Positions 50,494 to 60,100 of a stretch of DNA of 64,000 bases are shown here, piece after piece. Within the stretch, counting starts at the first letter, position 1. Each line of letters begins with the position of its first letter. The notes under the pieces are model-generated. The model saw only the letters and a list, made by a program, of their open reading frames with translations. It searched no databases and had not been told where the DNA came from. The stretch is from Virgibacillus_F necropolis_A (GTDB lineage: Bacteria; Bacillota; Bacilli; Bacillales; Amphibacillaceae). The stretch covers positions 1,426,001-1,490,000 of the forward strand of contig NZ_CP084992.1 in the NCBI RefSeq assembly GCF_044793635.1, read 5' to 3'. A program made the position numbers and the translations under genes.

Positions 50494-51486
50494 TTATTCT
50501 TTTAATTTCACAGAATCCCGCTCAACAAGTTCTGTCGAAAGCTTATAACTATGATTTACTTTTTCACCTGATAATAATTGAAAAATTAAATGTACAGATA
50601 ACGCCCCGGCTTCATATTTAGGCTGTTTCATAGTGGTCAATGGTGGGGTTATATATTCGGCTAGCTGAATATCATCAAAGCCTATTACGGAAATGTCCTC
50701 AGGAATCTTTATCCCATTTTCCCTAAAAGCTTGTATGCCCCCGATTGCCATTTCATCATTCGCGTAAAAAACCGCTTCAGGTAATTCATTTTGAGCTATC
50801 AACATTTTTGTTGCTCTGTATCCACCTTCACGTGTGAAATCACCAGACAATCTCCACTTTGATTGATATGTTAGCCCATTATCTTTTAATGCCCTTGAAA
50901 ATCCTTCAAATCGCAGTTCATTATCATGCGAGTTATAAGGGCCATTTATATACGCAATTTGTTTATGACCCTTTTTGATTAAATGTTCAGTTGCAGCGTA
51001 ACCACCATCCACATTATCTACTTCAACATGAACGACAAATTCATTTTTTAGTTTTCTATCCAATACAACAAGTGGAAATCCTTCCCTTGCTGATTCCAAG
51101 GTTAGTTCATCGCTAATATTGTGGGCTAGAATAATGACCCCGTCCACTCGTTTTTCTTTTAAAAATTTAACAGCTGTAGATTGTGATCCTCCAATTGAAC
51201 TGCAAGCAATCAGATCATATCCATTTGTTGTGGCAACATCCTGAACACCTTTGATTAATTCTGAATAATAGGGTCCGGATAAATCACTCAGAATTAAAGC
51301 AATTGTATTTGTCTTTGTTCTTTTTAAGTCTGATGCAAAGCCATTTTTTTGATAGTTTAACTCCTTGGCAGCATTCTCCACCTTTTTTCTAGTAGATTGG
51401 CTAACTTTAGTACTGTTATTTAATGCGTATGAAGCTGTCGATATCGCTACTCCTGCGAGCTTTGCCACATCTTTAATTGTTGCCAT
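50494..51486 (-). CDS. LacI-family transcription repressor
   Basis: A 330-residue repressor. The helix-turn-helix and hinge read ATIKDVAKLAGVAISTASYA and ENAAKELNYQ, residues 1-60; the periplasmic-binding-like effector domain follows, ending PPLTTMKQPKYEAGALSV. The start is the ATG at 51486 with GGAGG 8 nt upstream. It closes the minus-strand operon of binding protein and two permeases. The palindromes GAAACGTTTC in the divergent promoter region are likely its sites; the effector is probably a beta-1,2-gluco-oligosaccharide or derivative. It resembles the LacI gene associated with the Listeria SOGP locus in arrangement. Confidence 0.9.
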   Translation of the reverse strand: MATIKDVAKLAGVAISTASYALNNSTKVSQSTRKKVENAAKELNYQKNGFASDLKRTKTNTIALILSDLSGPYYSELIKGVQDVATTNGYDLIACSSIGGSQSTAVKFLKEKRVDGVIILAHNISDELTLESAREGFPLVVLDRKLKNEFVVHVEVDNVDGGYAATEHLIKKGHKQIAYINGPYNSHDNELRFEGFSRALKDNGLTYQSKWRLSGDFTREGGYRATKMLIAQNELPEAVFYANDEMAIGGIQAFRENGIKIPEDISVIGFDDIQLAEYITPPLTTMKQPKYEAGALSVHLIFQLLSGEKVNHSYKLSTELVERDSVKLKE

Positions 51487-51557
51487 TTTTACTTCCTCCA
51501 TAAAATTCCTTTAAAAAACCTATTTTAATAGTACCTTTATTTCTAACAATTAGTTCA

Positions 51558-52388
51558 TTACTTAATACCGGACATAGTGAATCCTTCGACAATATACTTT
51601 TGAAAGAAAGAAAATATTATCATGATCGGTATAACCATAAATGCCGCTCCAGCCATTTGTAATGCAAAGTTATTTGCATATTGACCTTGAAGCAGTGACA
51701 GTCCTACAGATAACGTGTACAGGCTCTCATCATTTGCGATAATTAGCGGCCACAGGAAGCTGTTCCATGCGGCAATAAAAGTTAAAATTCCCTGTACAGC
51801 AAATATCGGTTTAGCGATCGGAATTATTAACCGGAAAAAAATATAAAATTCTCCTGCTCCATCTAAACGGGCAGCTTCGATTAAATCAGTTGGAATGGTA
51901 GTCATAAATTGTCTGAACAAAAAGATGCTAAAAGCAACTGCCAAGCCTGGTAATATAATTCCAGTCATCGTGTTTGTCAGACCCATTTCATTAAGTAATA
52001 AATAAACAGGGATCATCGTAACTTGTCCAGGAATCATCATTGTTGCTAAAACAACATAGAATATTTTCTCCCTGCCTTTAAATTCGAATTTCGCAAACCC
52101 ATATCCGGCCATGGCGTTAAATAGTAATCCTATGAACGAAAAGAATACAATAATTAATGTATTTCTTAAGTATACAAGGAAATTTAACTCAGTGAACAGT
52201 TTAATAAAGTTTTCTAATGTTGGATTTTCCGGAATCAACGTTGGTACAAGCTGCAGTACTTCACTTTCAGGCTTAAACGCACTGGAAATCATCCACAAAA
52301 AGGGGATCGAAACCAAGACTCCGCCAAGCACCATAATAGTTGTTACAATCCGCATTTCGGTTTTACTTTTTTTCATAGCTGTAGCCAT
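51558..52388 (-). CDS. Oligosaccharide ABC permease, MalG type
   Basis: A 276-residue permease with six helices. The EAA loop is PTDLIEAARLDGAGEFYIFFRLIIPIAKP, of which EAARLDGAGE is the core, and the C-terminus ends QKYIVEGFTMSGIK. The start at ATG 52388 is preceded by AAGGGTG; the in-frame GTG at 52397 overlaps it. It lies 15 nt downstream of its MalF-type partner. No ATPase is encoded, so it must share an MsmX-like one. Confidence 0.9.
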   Translation of the reverse strand: MATAMKKSKTEMRIVTTIMVLGGVLVSIPFLWMISSAFKPESEVLQLVPTLIPENPTLENFIKLFTELNFLVYLRNTLIIVFFSFIGLLFNAMAGYGFAKFEFKGREKIFYVVLATMMIPGQVTMIPVYLLLNEMGLTNTMTGIILPGLAVAFSIFLFRQFMTTIPTDLIEAARLDGAGEFYIFFRLIIPIAKPIFAVQGILTFIAAWNSFLWPLIIANDESLYTLSVGLSLLQGQYANNFALQMAGAAFMVIPIMIIFSFFQKYIVEGFTMSGIK

Positions 52389-52403
52389 TAGATTCACCCT
52401 TCC

Positions 52404-53303
52404 TTAATACTCTGTATCAGATTTTCTAGCTTTAAACTGAACTAACGTCACAATAATAATCATGATAAACAATATAAATGATGCAGCGGCTGCGTAGCCA
52501 AATTCACTAAACTGAAAACCTTCCTGATAAATAAATAATGCAACTGAAACCGTTCCGTCTAACGGACCGCCTTGCGTCATAACATAAGGCTCTTCGAAGA
52601 ACTGCATCCATCCGATCAGTGTCGTTACCGTAACAAAGAACGTTGCGTATCGTAGCAGTGGCAATGTCACATGGAAAAGTGTTTTTATTCGACTTGCCCC
52701 ATCCATTTCTGCAGCTTCATAATATGATCTCGGAATTCCTTGCAGAGCAGCAAGGAAAATAATCATGTTAATCCCGATTCCCTTCCAGACTGCCAAAATA
52801 ATTAACGAAATTTTGGCTATCAATGGATCCTGCAGCCATGGAACTTCATCTATATTTACAAGCGATAAAACATAGTTGATTAATCCATAATCTGTATTGT
52901 ACAGATATCCCCAAATTACTGCTACAGCAATGATATTGGTGATCGAAGGCATGTAGTATACAGACCTGAAAAAGGAGAACAGTTTATTGCTGCCATAATT
53001 CAACAATAAAGCGATGCCTAATGAGAAGAAAATAACGAGAGGCACACCTATAATGACATAAAAGGCAGTATTATAGACAGACTTTAAAAAAGTATCATCT
53101 TTAAAAAGTTCTATATAATTTTCCATACCTATAAAGCTAATATTCGACCAATCAGCCAACCCTTTTAGATTAAGATCCGTAAAGCTAATTACAAATGCAA
53201 TCAGTATTGGGATAATACTAAAGATCATCAGCAATATTACTGCAGGTGCAATAAACATATATGGTTGTTTATTTTGAAATTTACTTTTAATTGAATCCAA
53301 CAT
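52404..53303 (-). CDS. Oligosaccharide ABC permease, MalF type
   Basis: A 299-residue permease with six helices and the EAA loop RSYYEAAEMDGASRIKTLFH. MFIAPAVILLMIFSIIPILI is the first helix. The start is ATG 53303, with AGGTGGG 6 nt upstream. A hairpin at 53349-53384 in the 114-nt spacer after the binding-protein gene may reduce its expression relative to the lipoprotein, a usual arrangement in such operons. Confidence 0.9.
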   Translation of the reverse strand: MLDSIKSKFQNKQPYMFIAPAVILLMIFSIIPILIAFVISFTDLNLKGLADWSNISFIGMENYIELFKDDTFLKSVYNTAFYVIIGVPLVIFFSLGIALLLNYGSNKLFSFFRSVYYMPSITNIIAVAVIWGYLYNTDYGLINYVLSLVNIDEVPWLQDPLIAKISLIILAVWKGIGINMIIFLAALQGIPRSYYEAAEMDGASRIKTLFHVTLPLLRYATFFVTVTTLIGWMQFFEEPYVMTQGGPLDGTVSVALFIYQEGFQFSEFGYAAAASFILFIMIIIVTLVQFKARKSDTEY

Positions 53304-53339
53304 TTTTAACCCACCTATCAATACTGCTCGCGATATATA

Positions 53340-53392
53340 TGAAAAGAAATATGGAGCATAAGCAACTGCTCATTGACTCCATATTTTTTCCA
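53340..53392 (-). terminator. Attenuating hairpin between binding-protein and permease genes
   Basis: ATATGGAG (53349-53356) and CTCCATAT (53377-53384) pair; on the minus strand TTCTTTTC follows. A partial terminator here would give more binding protein than permease. Confidence 0.5.
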
Positions 53393-53417
53393 TTATATAT
53401 CAACAGCCTGCTTTGTT

Positions 53418-54653
53418 TTATTCTTCTTCCAGTAATTCCTGAGCCTTTTTGTTAAACTTTTTCATTTCTTCCTCTAGATCTGCTCCACCTGCATTAATAC
53501 GTTCAAGTGAACTCAACAGTTCCTGAGCAATTCGTTCAAATTCTGGTATTTGAAGTCCTGCTTTTGCATCCTTCAATTGTTCCCCGAACACTTGATAGTT
53601 AGGATCCTCTTTTAGTACCGGATCTTCCCAAGCTTCCGTTCTTGCTGGTAGTGTGTTGGAAACTTTTAACCACTCAAGCTGTGTTTCCACTTCGTTCATA
53701 TAAGAAATAAACTTCAATGCGTTATCTACATTTTCAGATGTATGGAAGACAGATAAAACGGATCCACCCATACTGGATGTTCTTGATTCTTTTTTAGGCA
53801 TAACTGCTGTCGCCCATTTCCCTTCAAGATCAGGCGCCTGGTCCTTCATAATATTGATCATCCAAGGACCACTGAAGAACATCGGTTTAGATCCATTGCT
53901 GAACGCTTGTACAATATCTCCACCTTGTTGTGTTTGACTGTAACCCTTTTCAAAATAGCTATGATAATACTCCATTGCTTCAATAAATTCAGGTGAATCA
54001 AAATTCAAATCTTTATTTTCCAAATCTGCTTCATATCCATTTTGCCAAGCAAAAATGAATGGTGTAATCTGATCTTTTTGATCGATATCAATTCCAAATT
54101 GGTCTTCTCCACGTGCTGAAAGCGTTGCAGCAGCGTCTTTCAATTCTTCCCATGTTTGTGGAGCTTCATCATATCCAGCTTCTTTTAAAATATCTGTACG
54201 ATAGTATAAAACGCGTGTATCAACATACCAAGGTATACCTACAATTTTATCTCCACGTTTCATTACAGCTTTTGAACCATCAAAATAATTCTCAGGTGCA
54301 AATTCCGGGTAGTCATCCATATATTCGGATAAATCCTTTAATGCGCCTGCCTCAGCAAACTCTGCTACCCATGTTGTACCCAGTTGAAGTACATCAGGTC
54401 CATTTCCGGAAGCAACTGCCGTTAATAGCTTATCGTGTGCATTACCCCAAGGGATAGCTTGTACTTCTACTTTAAGACCTTCATTTTCTTCTTCAAATTT
54501 CTTGGTAAGCTCTTCAAGTTTCTTACCTTCCTCACCCATTGCCCATACTTCAATTGTATCACTGCCGCCTTCAGAGCTATCATCAGAACAAGCACTTAAA
54601 AAGGCAAAAGCAGCCATAATTGAAAACAAAATTATTAATTTGGATTTCTTCAA
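53418..54653 (-). CDS. Oligosaccharide-binding lipoprotein, family 1 SBP
   Basis: A 411-residue ABC binding protein. The signal peptide KKSKLIILFSIMAAFAFLSAC has lipobox LSAC. I use the TTG at 54653, preceded by AAGGGGTG with a 6-nt spacer; an earlier start at 54686 would add 11 residues and includes no site. WYVDTRVLYYRTDILKEAGY and FFSGPWMI are typical SBP_bac_1 segments. It opens the minus-strand operon from a consensus promoter. By synteny with the Listeria sophoro-oligosaccharide locus (binding protein, GH3, GH94) its ligand is likely a linear beta-1,2-glucan oligomer. Confidence 0.88.
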   Translation of the reverse strand: MKKSKLIILFSIMAAFAFLSACSDDSSEGGSDTIEVWAMGEEGKKLEELTKKFEEENEGLKVEVQAIPWGNAHDKLLTAVASGNGPDVLQLGTTWVAEFAEAGALKDLSEYMDDYPEFAPENYFDGSKAVMKRGDKIVGIPWYVDTRVLYYRTDILKEAGYDEAPQTWEELKDAAATLSARGEDQFGIDIDQKDQITPFIFAWQNGYEADLENKDLNFDSPEFIEAMEYYHSYFEKGYSQTQQGGDIVQAFSNGSKPMFFSGPWMINIMKDQAPDLEGKWATAVMPKKESRTSSMGGSVLSVFHTSENVDNALKFISYMNEVETQLEWLKVSNTLPARTEAWEDPVLKEDPNYQVFGEQLKDAKAGLQIPEFERIAQELLSSLERINAGGADLEEEMKKFNKKAQELLEEE

Positions 54654-54690
54654 AGCAAAACACCCCTTAAATTTATTTGTGAACATCTAT

Positions 54691-54703
54691 TGAAACGTTT
54701 CGA
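54691..54703. promoter_or_regulatory. LacI-type operator 1
   Basis: TGAAACGTTTCGA contains the perfect palindrome GAAACGTTTC and lies at about the transcription start of the binding-protein promoter. The same core occurs at 54881. Confidence 0.7.
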
Positions 54704-54710
54704 TATATTG

Positions 54711-54739
54711 ATTATAATCAATACTGAATCCGCTTTCAA
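54711..54739 (-). promoter_or_regulatory. Sigma-A promoter for the binding-protein operon, overlapped by a cre-like box
   Basis: On the minus strand -35 TTGAAA (54734-54739) and -10 TATAAT (54711-54716) are separated by 17 nt. The cre-like TGAAAGCGGATTCA (54725-54738, one mismatch) overlaps the -35 hexamer, so CcpA binding would block transcription. Confidence 0.75.
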
Positions 54740-54805
54740 TAGTTTTAGTAAAATTTTATTATTTTTATTCAAATTTTTACAACAAATAAGCTATAAACAC
54801 TTGTA

Positions 54806-54890
54806 TAATGGGATAAATTAAGATTAAAATAATTTGACCGCAAGATGAAAAGACCTTATAATTCCACTATACAATTTATCGAAACGTTTC
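54806..54890 (+). promoter_or_regulatory. Promoter -10 and LacI-type operator 2 upstream of GH3
   Basis: TATAAT at 54806-54811 is a possible -10 box for the plus-strand GH3-GH94 transcript; no good -35 was seen. GAAACGTTTC at 54881-54890 lies downstream of it and 33 nt before the GH3 start codon, where a bound repressor would block elongation or initiation. Confidence 0.55.
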
Positions 54891-54922
54891 ATTTAACTAC
54901 TTATAGACACGGAGGAGTAACT

Positions 54923-57088
54923 ATGAATAATAAACAATTAGTTTCACTCATGGACCAAATGACTTTAGATGAAAAAATAGGTCAGCTAATGCAGTTAGCA
55001 ACACCTTTTTACAAAGGATCTGCTAACCAAGGACAAATTACAGGTCCGATGGTAGGCATGGGAATTAACGATGATGTTGTTCGCAACAGTGGTTCCGTGC
55101 TCGGAGCATCGGGTGCTAACGAAGTAATCAGCATTCAACAAGCACACATAAGTGAAAATCGTTTAGGTATCCCTTTATTAGTAATGTCCGATATTGTTCA
55201 TGGCTACAAAACTATTTTTCCTGTTCCTTTAGCGATTGGTTGTTCATGGGATCTGGAATTAGCAGAAAAAAGCGCAGAAATCGCTGCAAAAGAAGCGGCA
55301 GTATCTGGCGTACATGTCACTTTTGCCCCTATGGTTGACTTAGTTCGAGACCCTCGCTGGGGCAGGGTAATGGAGTCTACTGGTGAAGATTCATATCTAA
55401 ATAGTCAATTTGCTAAAGCCCAGGTTCGTGGTTTCCAAGGTTCAGATTTAACAAATGACTATGACCGTGTTGCTTCATGCGTTAAGCACTTTGCTGCATA
55501 TGGTGCTCCAGAAGGCGGGCGTGATTATAATACTGTCAACATGTCAGAACGCGAACTACGTGATTCCTATTTACCAGCTTATAAGGCAGCACTTGATGCT
55601 GGCAGTGAAATGGTTATGACTGCGTTTAACACAGTAGACGGAATACCCGCAACCGGAAACAAACAATTAATGCGTGACCTACTTCGCGATGAATGGAACT
55701 TTGATGGCGTCATTATTTCCGATTGGGGAGCAGTCAAGGAGTTAATCCCACACGGAGTTGCAGAAAACGAAAAAGAAGCAGCATTAAAAGCTTTAACAGC
55801 TGGTGTCGATATCGAAATGATGACTGCATGCTACGTGAAAAATTTAAAAGAATTAGTGGATAATGGCGATATCGAAGAAGAATTACTTAATGAATCGGTA
55901 TTACGCATATTGCAACTAAAACAAAAACTTGGTTTATTTGATAATCCATACCGTGGAGCAAATGAACAGCTTGAAAAAGATATAGTAATGAGTGAAGCAC
56001 ATAGACAAGTCTCACGCGAACTAGCATCAAAATCCGCTGTATTATTGAAAAATGATGATGTTCTACCATTACAAAAAGAACAAAAGGTTGCTTTAATCGG
56101 TCCTTTCGCTGATAACAACGACATTCTTGGGCCATGGTCATGGTTAGGTTCAAAGGACGAAGCAATTACAATGAATGAAGGTCTGAAAATGAAAGTGAAT
56201 GCCTCCAACTTTACCGTTTCCAAAGGCTGTGATATTGAAACGAGTGATGACAGGCAGCTAACTGAAGCGCTACAAGTAGCAAAGGATGCTGATGTTGTTG
56301 TTCTAGCCCTTGGAGAAGATTCCGAAATGAGCGGTGAAGCTGGATCCTTAACAGATATTAGGCTACCACAAGTCCAACTCGATTTAATACGAAAAGTGAA
56401 AGAACTGGATAAACCAATGGTGTCGGTGCTATTTAATGGACGTCCTTTAGATTTGCACGGGGTAATGGAACATTCAAATGCGGTATTAGAGGCTTGGTAT
56501 CCAGGAACAGAAGGTGGTGCAGCAATTGCTGACTTAATTTTCGGTGACGCTAACCCATCAGGAAAACTAACCATGTCATTCCCTTACTCTGTCGGACAGG
56601 TACCTGTTTACTATAACAATTTCAATACCGGGCGACCAAAAGGTGCACCAGATGCCCAAGAACGATATGTATCACAGTATTTGGATAGCCCGAATGAACC
56701 ACTATTTCCATTTGGATACGGCTTAAGCTATACAACCTTCACCTACAATAACGCGAGACTTTCAGCAGCAGAAATGACTGCTGACAGACCGATAACAATG
56801 AAGGTATCTGTTAAAAACACAGGTAATACAGCTGGAGAAGAAACAGTACAACTCTATATTCGGGATCTTGTAGGGGAAGTCGTACGGCCATTAAAGGAAC
56901 TAAAAGGATTCGTAAAAATTCACTTACAGCCCGAAGAAGAAAAAGAAGTAACGTTTACTATTTCAGAAGAAGAGCTACGTTATCATCACGCAAACCTTGA
57001 ATTTTCAAGTGATCCAGGTAAGTTTATTGCTTATATTGGATCTAATAGCCGGGATGTCCAAGCTATTCCTTTCGAATTATTAAAATAA
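54923..57088 (+). CDS. GH3 beta-glucosidase (sophoro-oligosaccharide type likely)
   Basis: A 721-residue family 3 beta-glucosidase without a signal peptide. It has the (alpha/beta)8 domain with the nucleophile Asp267 in GVIISDWGAVKEL and KHFAAYGAPEGGRDYN for substrate contact. The second domain has GEDSEMSGEAGSLTDI, where the acid/base is expected, and a C-terminal fibronectin-like domain (SVKNTGNTAGEETVQLYI). The start is the ATG at 54923, 6 nt after GGAGGAG; the extension to 54845 overlaps the operator. It precedes the GH94 gene by 22 nt. In Listeria, a GH3 gene beside the GH94 1,2-beta-oligoglucan phosphorylase acts on sophorose-type substrates, so the same is inferred. Confidence 0.9.
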   Translation: MNNKQLVSLMDQMTLDEKIGQLMQLATPFYKGSANQGQITGPMVGMGINDDVVRNSGSVLGASGANEVISIQQAHISENRLGIPLLVMSDIVHGYKTIFPVPLAIGCSWDLELAEKSAEIAAKEAAVSGVHVTFAPMVDLVRDPRWGRVMESTGEDSYLNSQFAKAQVRGFQGSDLTNDYDRVASCVKHFAAYGAPEGGRDYNTVNMSERELRDSYLPAYKAALDAGSEMVMTAFNTVDGIPATGNKQLMRDLLRDEWNFDGVIISDWGAVKELIPHGVAENEKEAALKALTAGVDIEMMTACYVKNLKELVDNGDIEEELLNESVLRILQLKQKLGLFDNPYRGANEQLEKDIVMSEAHRQVSRELASKSAVLLKNDDVLPLQKEQKVALIGPFADNNDILGPWSWLGSKDEAITMNEGLKMKVNASNFTVSKGCDIETSDDRQLTEALQVAKDADVVVLALGEDSEMSGEAGSLTDIRLPQVQLDLIRKVKELDKPMVSVLFNGRPLDLHGVMEHSNAVLEAWYPGTEGGAAIADLIFGDANPSGKLTMSFPYSVGQVPVYYNNFNTGRPKGAPDAQERYVSQYLDSPNEPLFPFGYGLSYTTFTYNNARLSAAEMTADRPITMKVSVKNTGNTAGEETVQLYIRDLVGEVVRPLKELKGFVKIHLQPEEEKEVTFTISEEELRYHHANLEFSSDPGKFIAYIGSNSRDVQAIPFELLK

Positions 57089-57110
57089 GCACCTAAAGGA
57101 GAATGCATAA

Positions 57111-60100
57111 ATGAACGAGTCTAAATTTACGATTAAAGAAGGAGATTTACAGTTCACCTTTTTAAATAGTGGTGATTTATTTGAAATCAGTCATAAAAGC
57201 ACGATGATCAATCAACTATTGTCCAATCCAATTGACGGAGCATTAAATAACCTCTACTTGCGTATTTATGCGTCTGATGAAATAAAGGTTATCCCTTTAT
57301 TAGGTGTTAAGTCTGATAGCAGCTTGTTCACCAACGAATCTCAAGTTATCTGGCAAGGTTCTAAGTGTGGCGTAGAATACCAGGTTACATTTAGATTATC
57401 ATCGAAGGGAATCTGGTTCTGGGATGTTACCTTGAACGCCGAAGATATAGACGTAGATATTATTTACGGACAGGATCTGGGTCTTGCCGATCATGGAGCT
57501 GTTCGCTCAAATGAAGCTTACATGTCTCAATATATGGATCACAAAGTATTTGAAGATACCAAGAAAGGTTATGTTGTTTGCACACGGCAAAATCAACCTA
57601 TGACTGACGGCTTTCCGTACATGCAACAAGGTGCACTTAATAAAACAGTTGGTTATTCTACAGATGGATTTCAATTTTTTGGACTATCGTATAAAACCAC
57701 AAACGTGCCAGAAATACTAACGAAAGCCACCCTGGCAAATGAAATCTATCAATATGAATTTGCTTATACAGCATTGCAGTCAGAACGCCTTACATTATCT
57801 GGCCAGCAGCAATTTGTATTTTACGGCCTTTTTAAAGAGGATCATCCATCAACTATTACTTCCTTAGAATTTGAAGATGAAGTATCGAATGCATGGGAAG
57901 AAGTGAAAAATCAGCGCACCGCAGCTCGCCAACCGTTGGATAAGATCAGTACTTCTTCTATTATAGGAGAACCACTTCAAACTTTATCCATGACAAATGA
58001 AGAGATTAACAACTATTTTCCTGCGCGCCATCAGGAAGAATATGAGGATGACTCACTACTCTCGTTTTTTACGAATTCGTATGAGCACGTGATCTTGAAG
58101 GAAAAAGAACAACTTGTGGAACGACCACATGGCCATATCTTAATGAGTGGACAAAATGATAAATTAAAAGAAGACACGATAACTTCCACTTCCTTTATGT
58201 ACGGTATTTTCAACTCCCAAATAACAGTCGGAAATACTTCCATGAATAAGATGTTATCGAATATACGAAATCCGTTAAACATAATGAAAACGTCCGGCCA
58301 AAGGATATACGTAGAAGTGGATGGAACTTATCGCTTACTTACCATGCCGTCGATGTTTGAACTAGGATTTAACTATGCACGCTGGTACTATAAAACCGAA
58401 AATGATGTATTGGTTATCACTAACTTTACAACTGTTGATACACCTGAAGTGCAGCTGCAAGTAAAGTCATCAAGTGGTAAATCCTATGACTACCTAGTTA
58501 CAAACCAAGTAACAATGAACAATAATGAATACGAAAGACCGTTCAAGATAGAAAAAGAAGGAAATACCTTATCTTTTTATGCTGATTCTGAAGCTGATAG
58601 CGCGGAAAAATATCCAGATCTATCTTATCGTCTTCATGTAACAGGTGCTGATGTTCAGTTAGAAGATGAAAACCTTTTAGCTCAAAACGCTTTACCTGGT
58701 TTAGCCTCGCTTGTGGTTCTACATGTGAATTCCTCAAGTGAATGGGAAATAGGAATAGAAGGACTATTATATAACGAAAATAAACCTTGGAAGAAAAAAG
58801 ACTTTGAAACGGAAGCTGCGCGTTATCGTACATTTTATCGTGATGTTATGAAAGGCTTTTCCCTGTCAATAAATAACGAAGCAACAGAAGAACTTGAAAA
58901 AATGAACGCTACTGCATGGTGGTATACACACAATATGCTTGTACACTTTTCCGTGCCACGTGGACTGGAACAATATATTGGAGCGGCATGGGGAACACGC
59001 GATGTATGCCAAGGTCCAACCGAATATTTTATGGCAACGCAAAACTTTGAATCAGTAAAAGAGATTCTTATAAAGGTTTTCTCCCATCAATATGAAGATA
59101 TCGGAAACTGGCCGCAGTGGTTTATGTTTGATAAATATGCAAACATTCAACAAGCCGAAAGCCACGGTGACGTAATTGTTTGGCCTTTAAAAGTAATAGG
59201 AGATTATTTAGAGGCAACGAAGGACTATGCTATTTTGCAGCAAAAAGTTCCTTACACAGAGCGGGATGGATTCGGATTCACTGAAAAAACCGAAACTATC
59301 TTGGATCATGTCAAAAAGGCAATTAACTATATTAAAGATGAATTCATCCATGATACGTTCTTATCATCATATGGTGATGGCGATTGGGATGATACACTTC
59401 AACCAGCAAATGCCCAACTAAAAGAATTCATGGTTTCAAGCTGGACAGTCGCATTGACGTATCAAGTAATTAGTAAACTGTCAGAAGCACTCATAGAACC
59501 TGATGAACAGGAAGCAAATGAATTACAGGCATTAGCTTCCGGAATTAAAAATGATTATAATCGCTATATCCATAATGCAGATATTCTACCCGGTTTTGTA
59601 TATATGGAACAACCAGGAAAGTCAGAATTCATGCTACATCCGACCGATTCGAAAACCGGAATTAATTATCGATTACTACCAATGATTCGAGGAATGATTA
59701 GCGAACTTTTAACAGCAGAAGAGGCTAAAGAACATTATGCTATCATCAAGGAAAATCTTTACTTTCCAGATGGCGTCCGCCTAATGGATCGACCAGCTAA
59801 GTATACTGGAGGAGTAAGTACACATTTCAAACGGGCAGAACAAGCAGCCAACTTCGGACGCGAAATCGGTTTACAATATGTACATGCAAACATCAGATTT
59901 GTTGAGGCAATGGCAAAACTCGGTAATGAAGATGAAGTTTGGAGAGGTTTATCGGTCATCAATCCGATTGGTATCAGAGATATTGTTCCAAATGCAGAAA
60001 TCCGTCAAAGTAATACCTATTTCAGTAGTTCTGACGGAAAGTTTAATACTCGATACCAAGCACAAAAAAACTTTGATAAACTTAGAGATGGAACCGTACA

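Noticed and set aside
55831..56574. Long minus-strand open frame of 247 codons inside the GH3 gene
   Set aside because: It is antisense to a clearly conserved glycosidase, has low-complexity serine-rich translation, no ribosome site and no recognisable domain.
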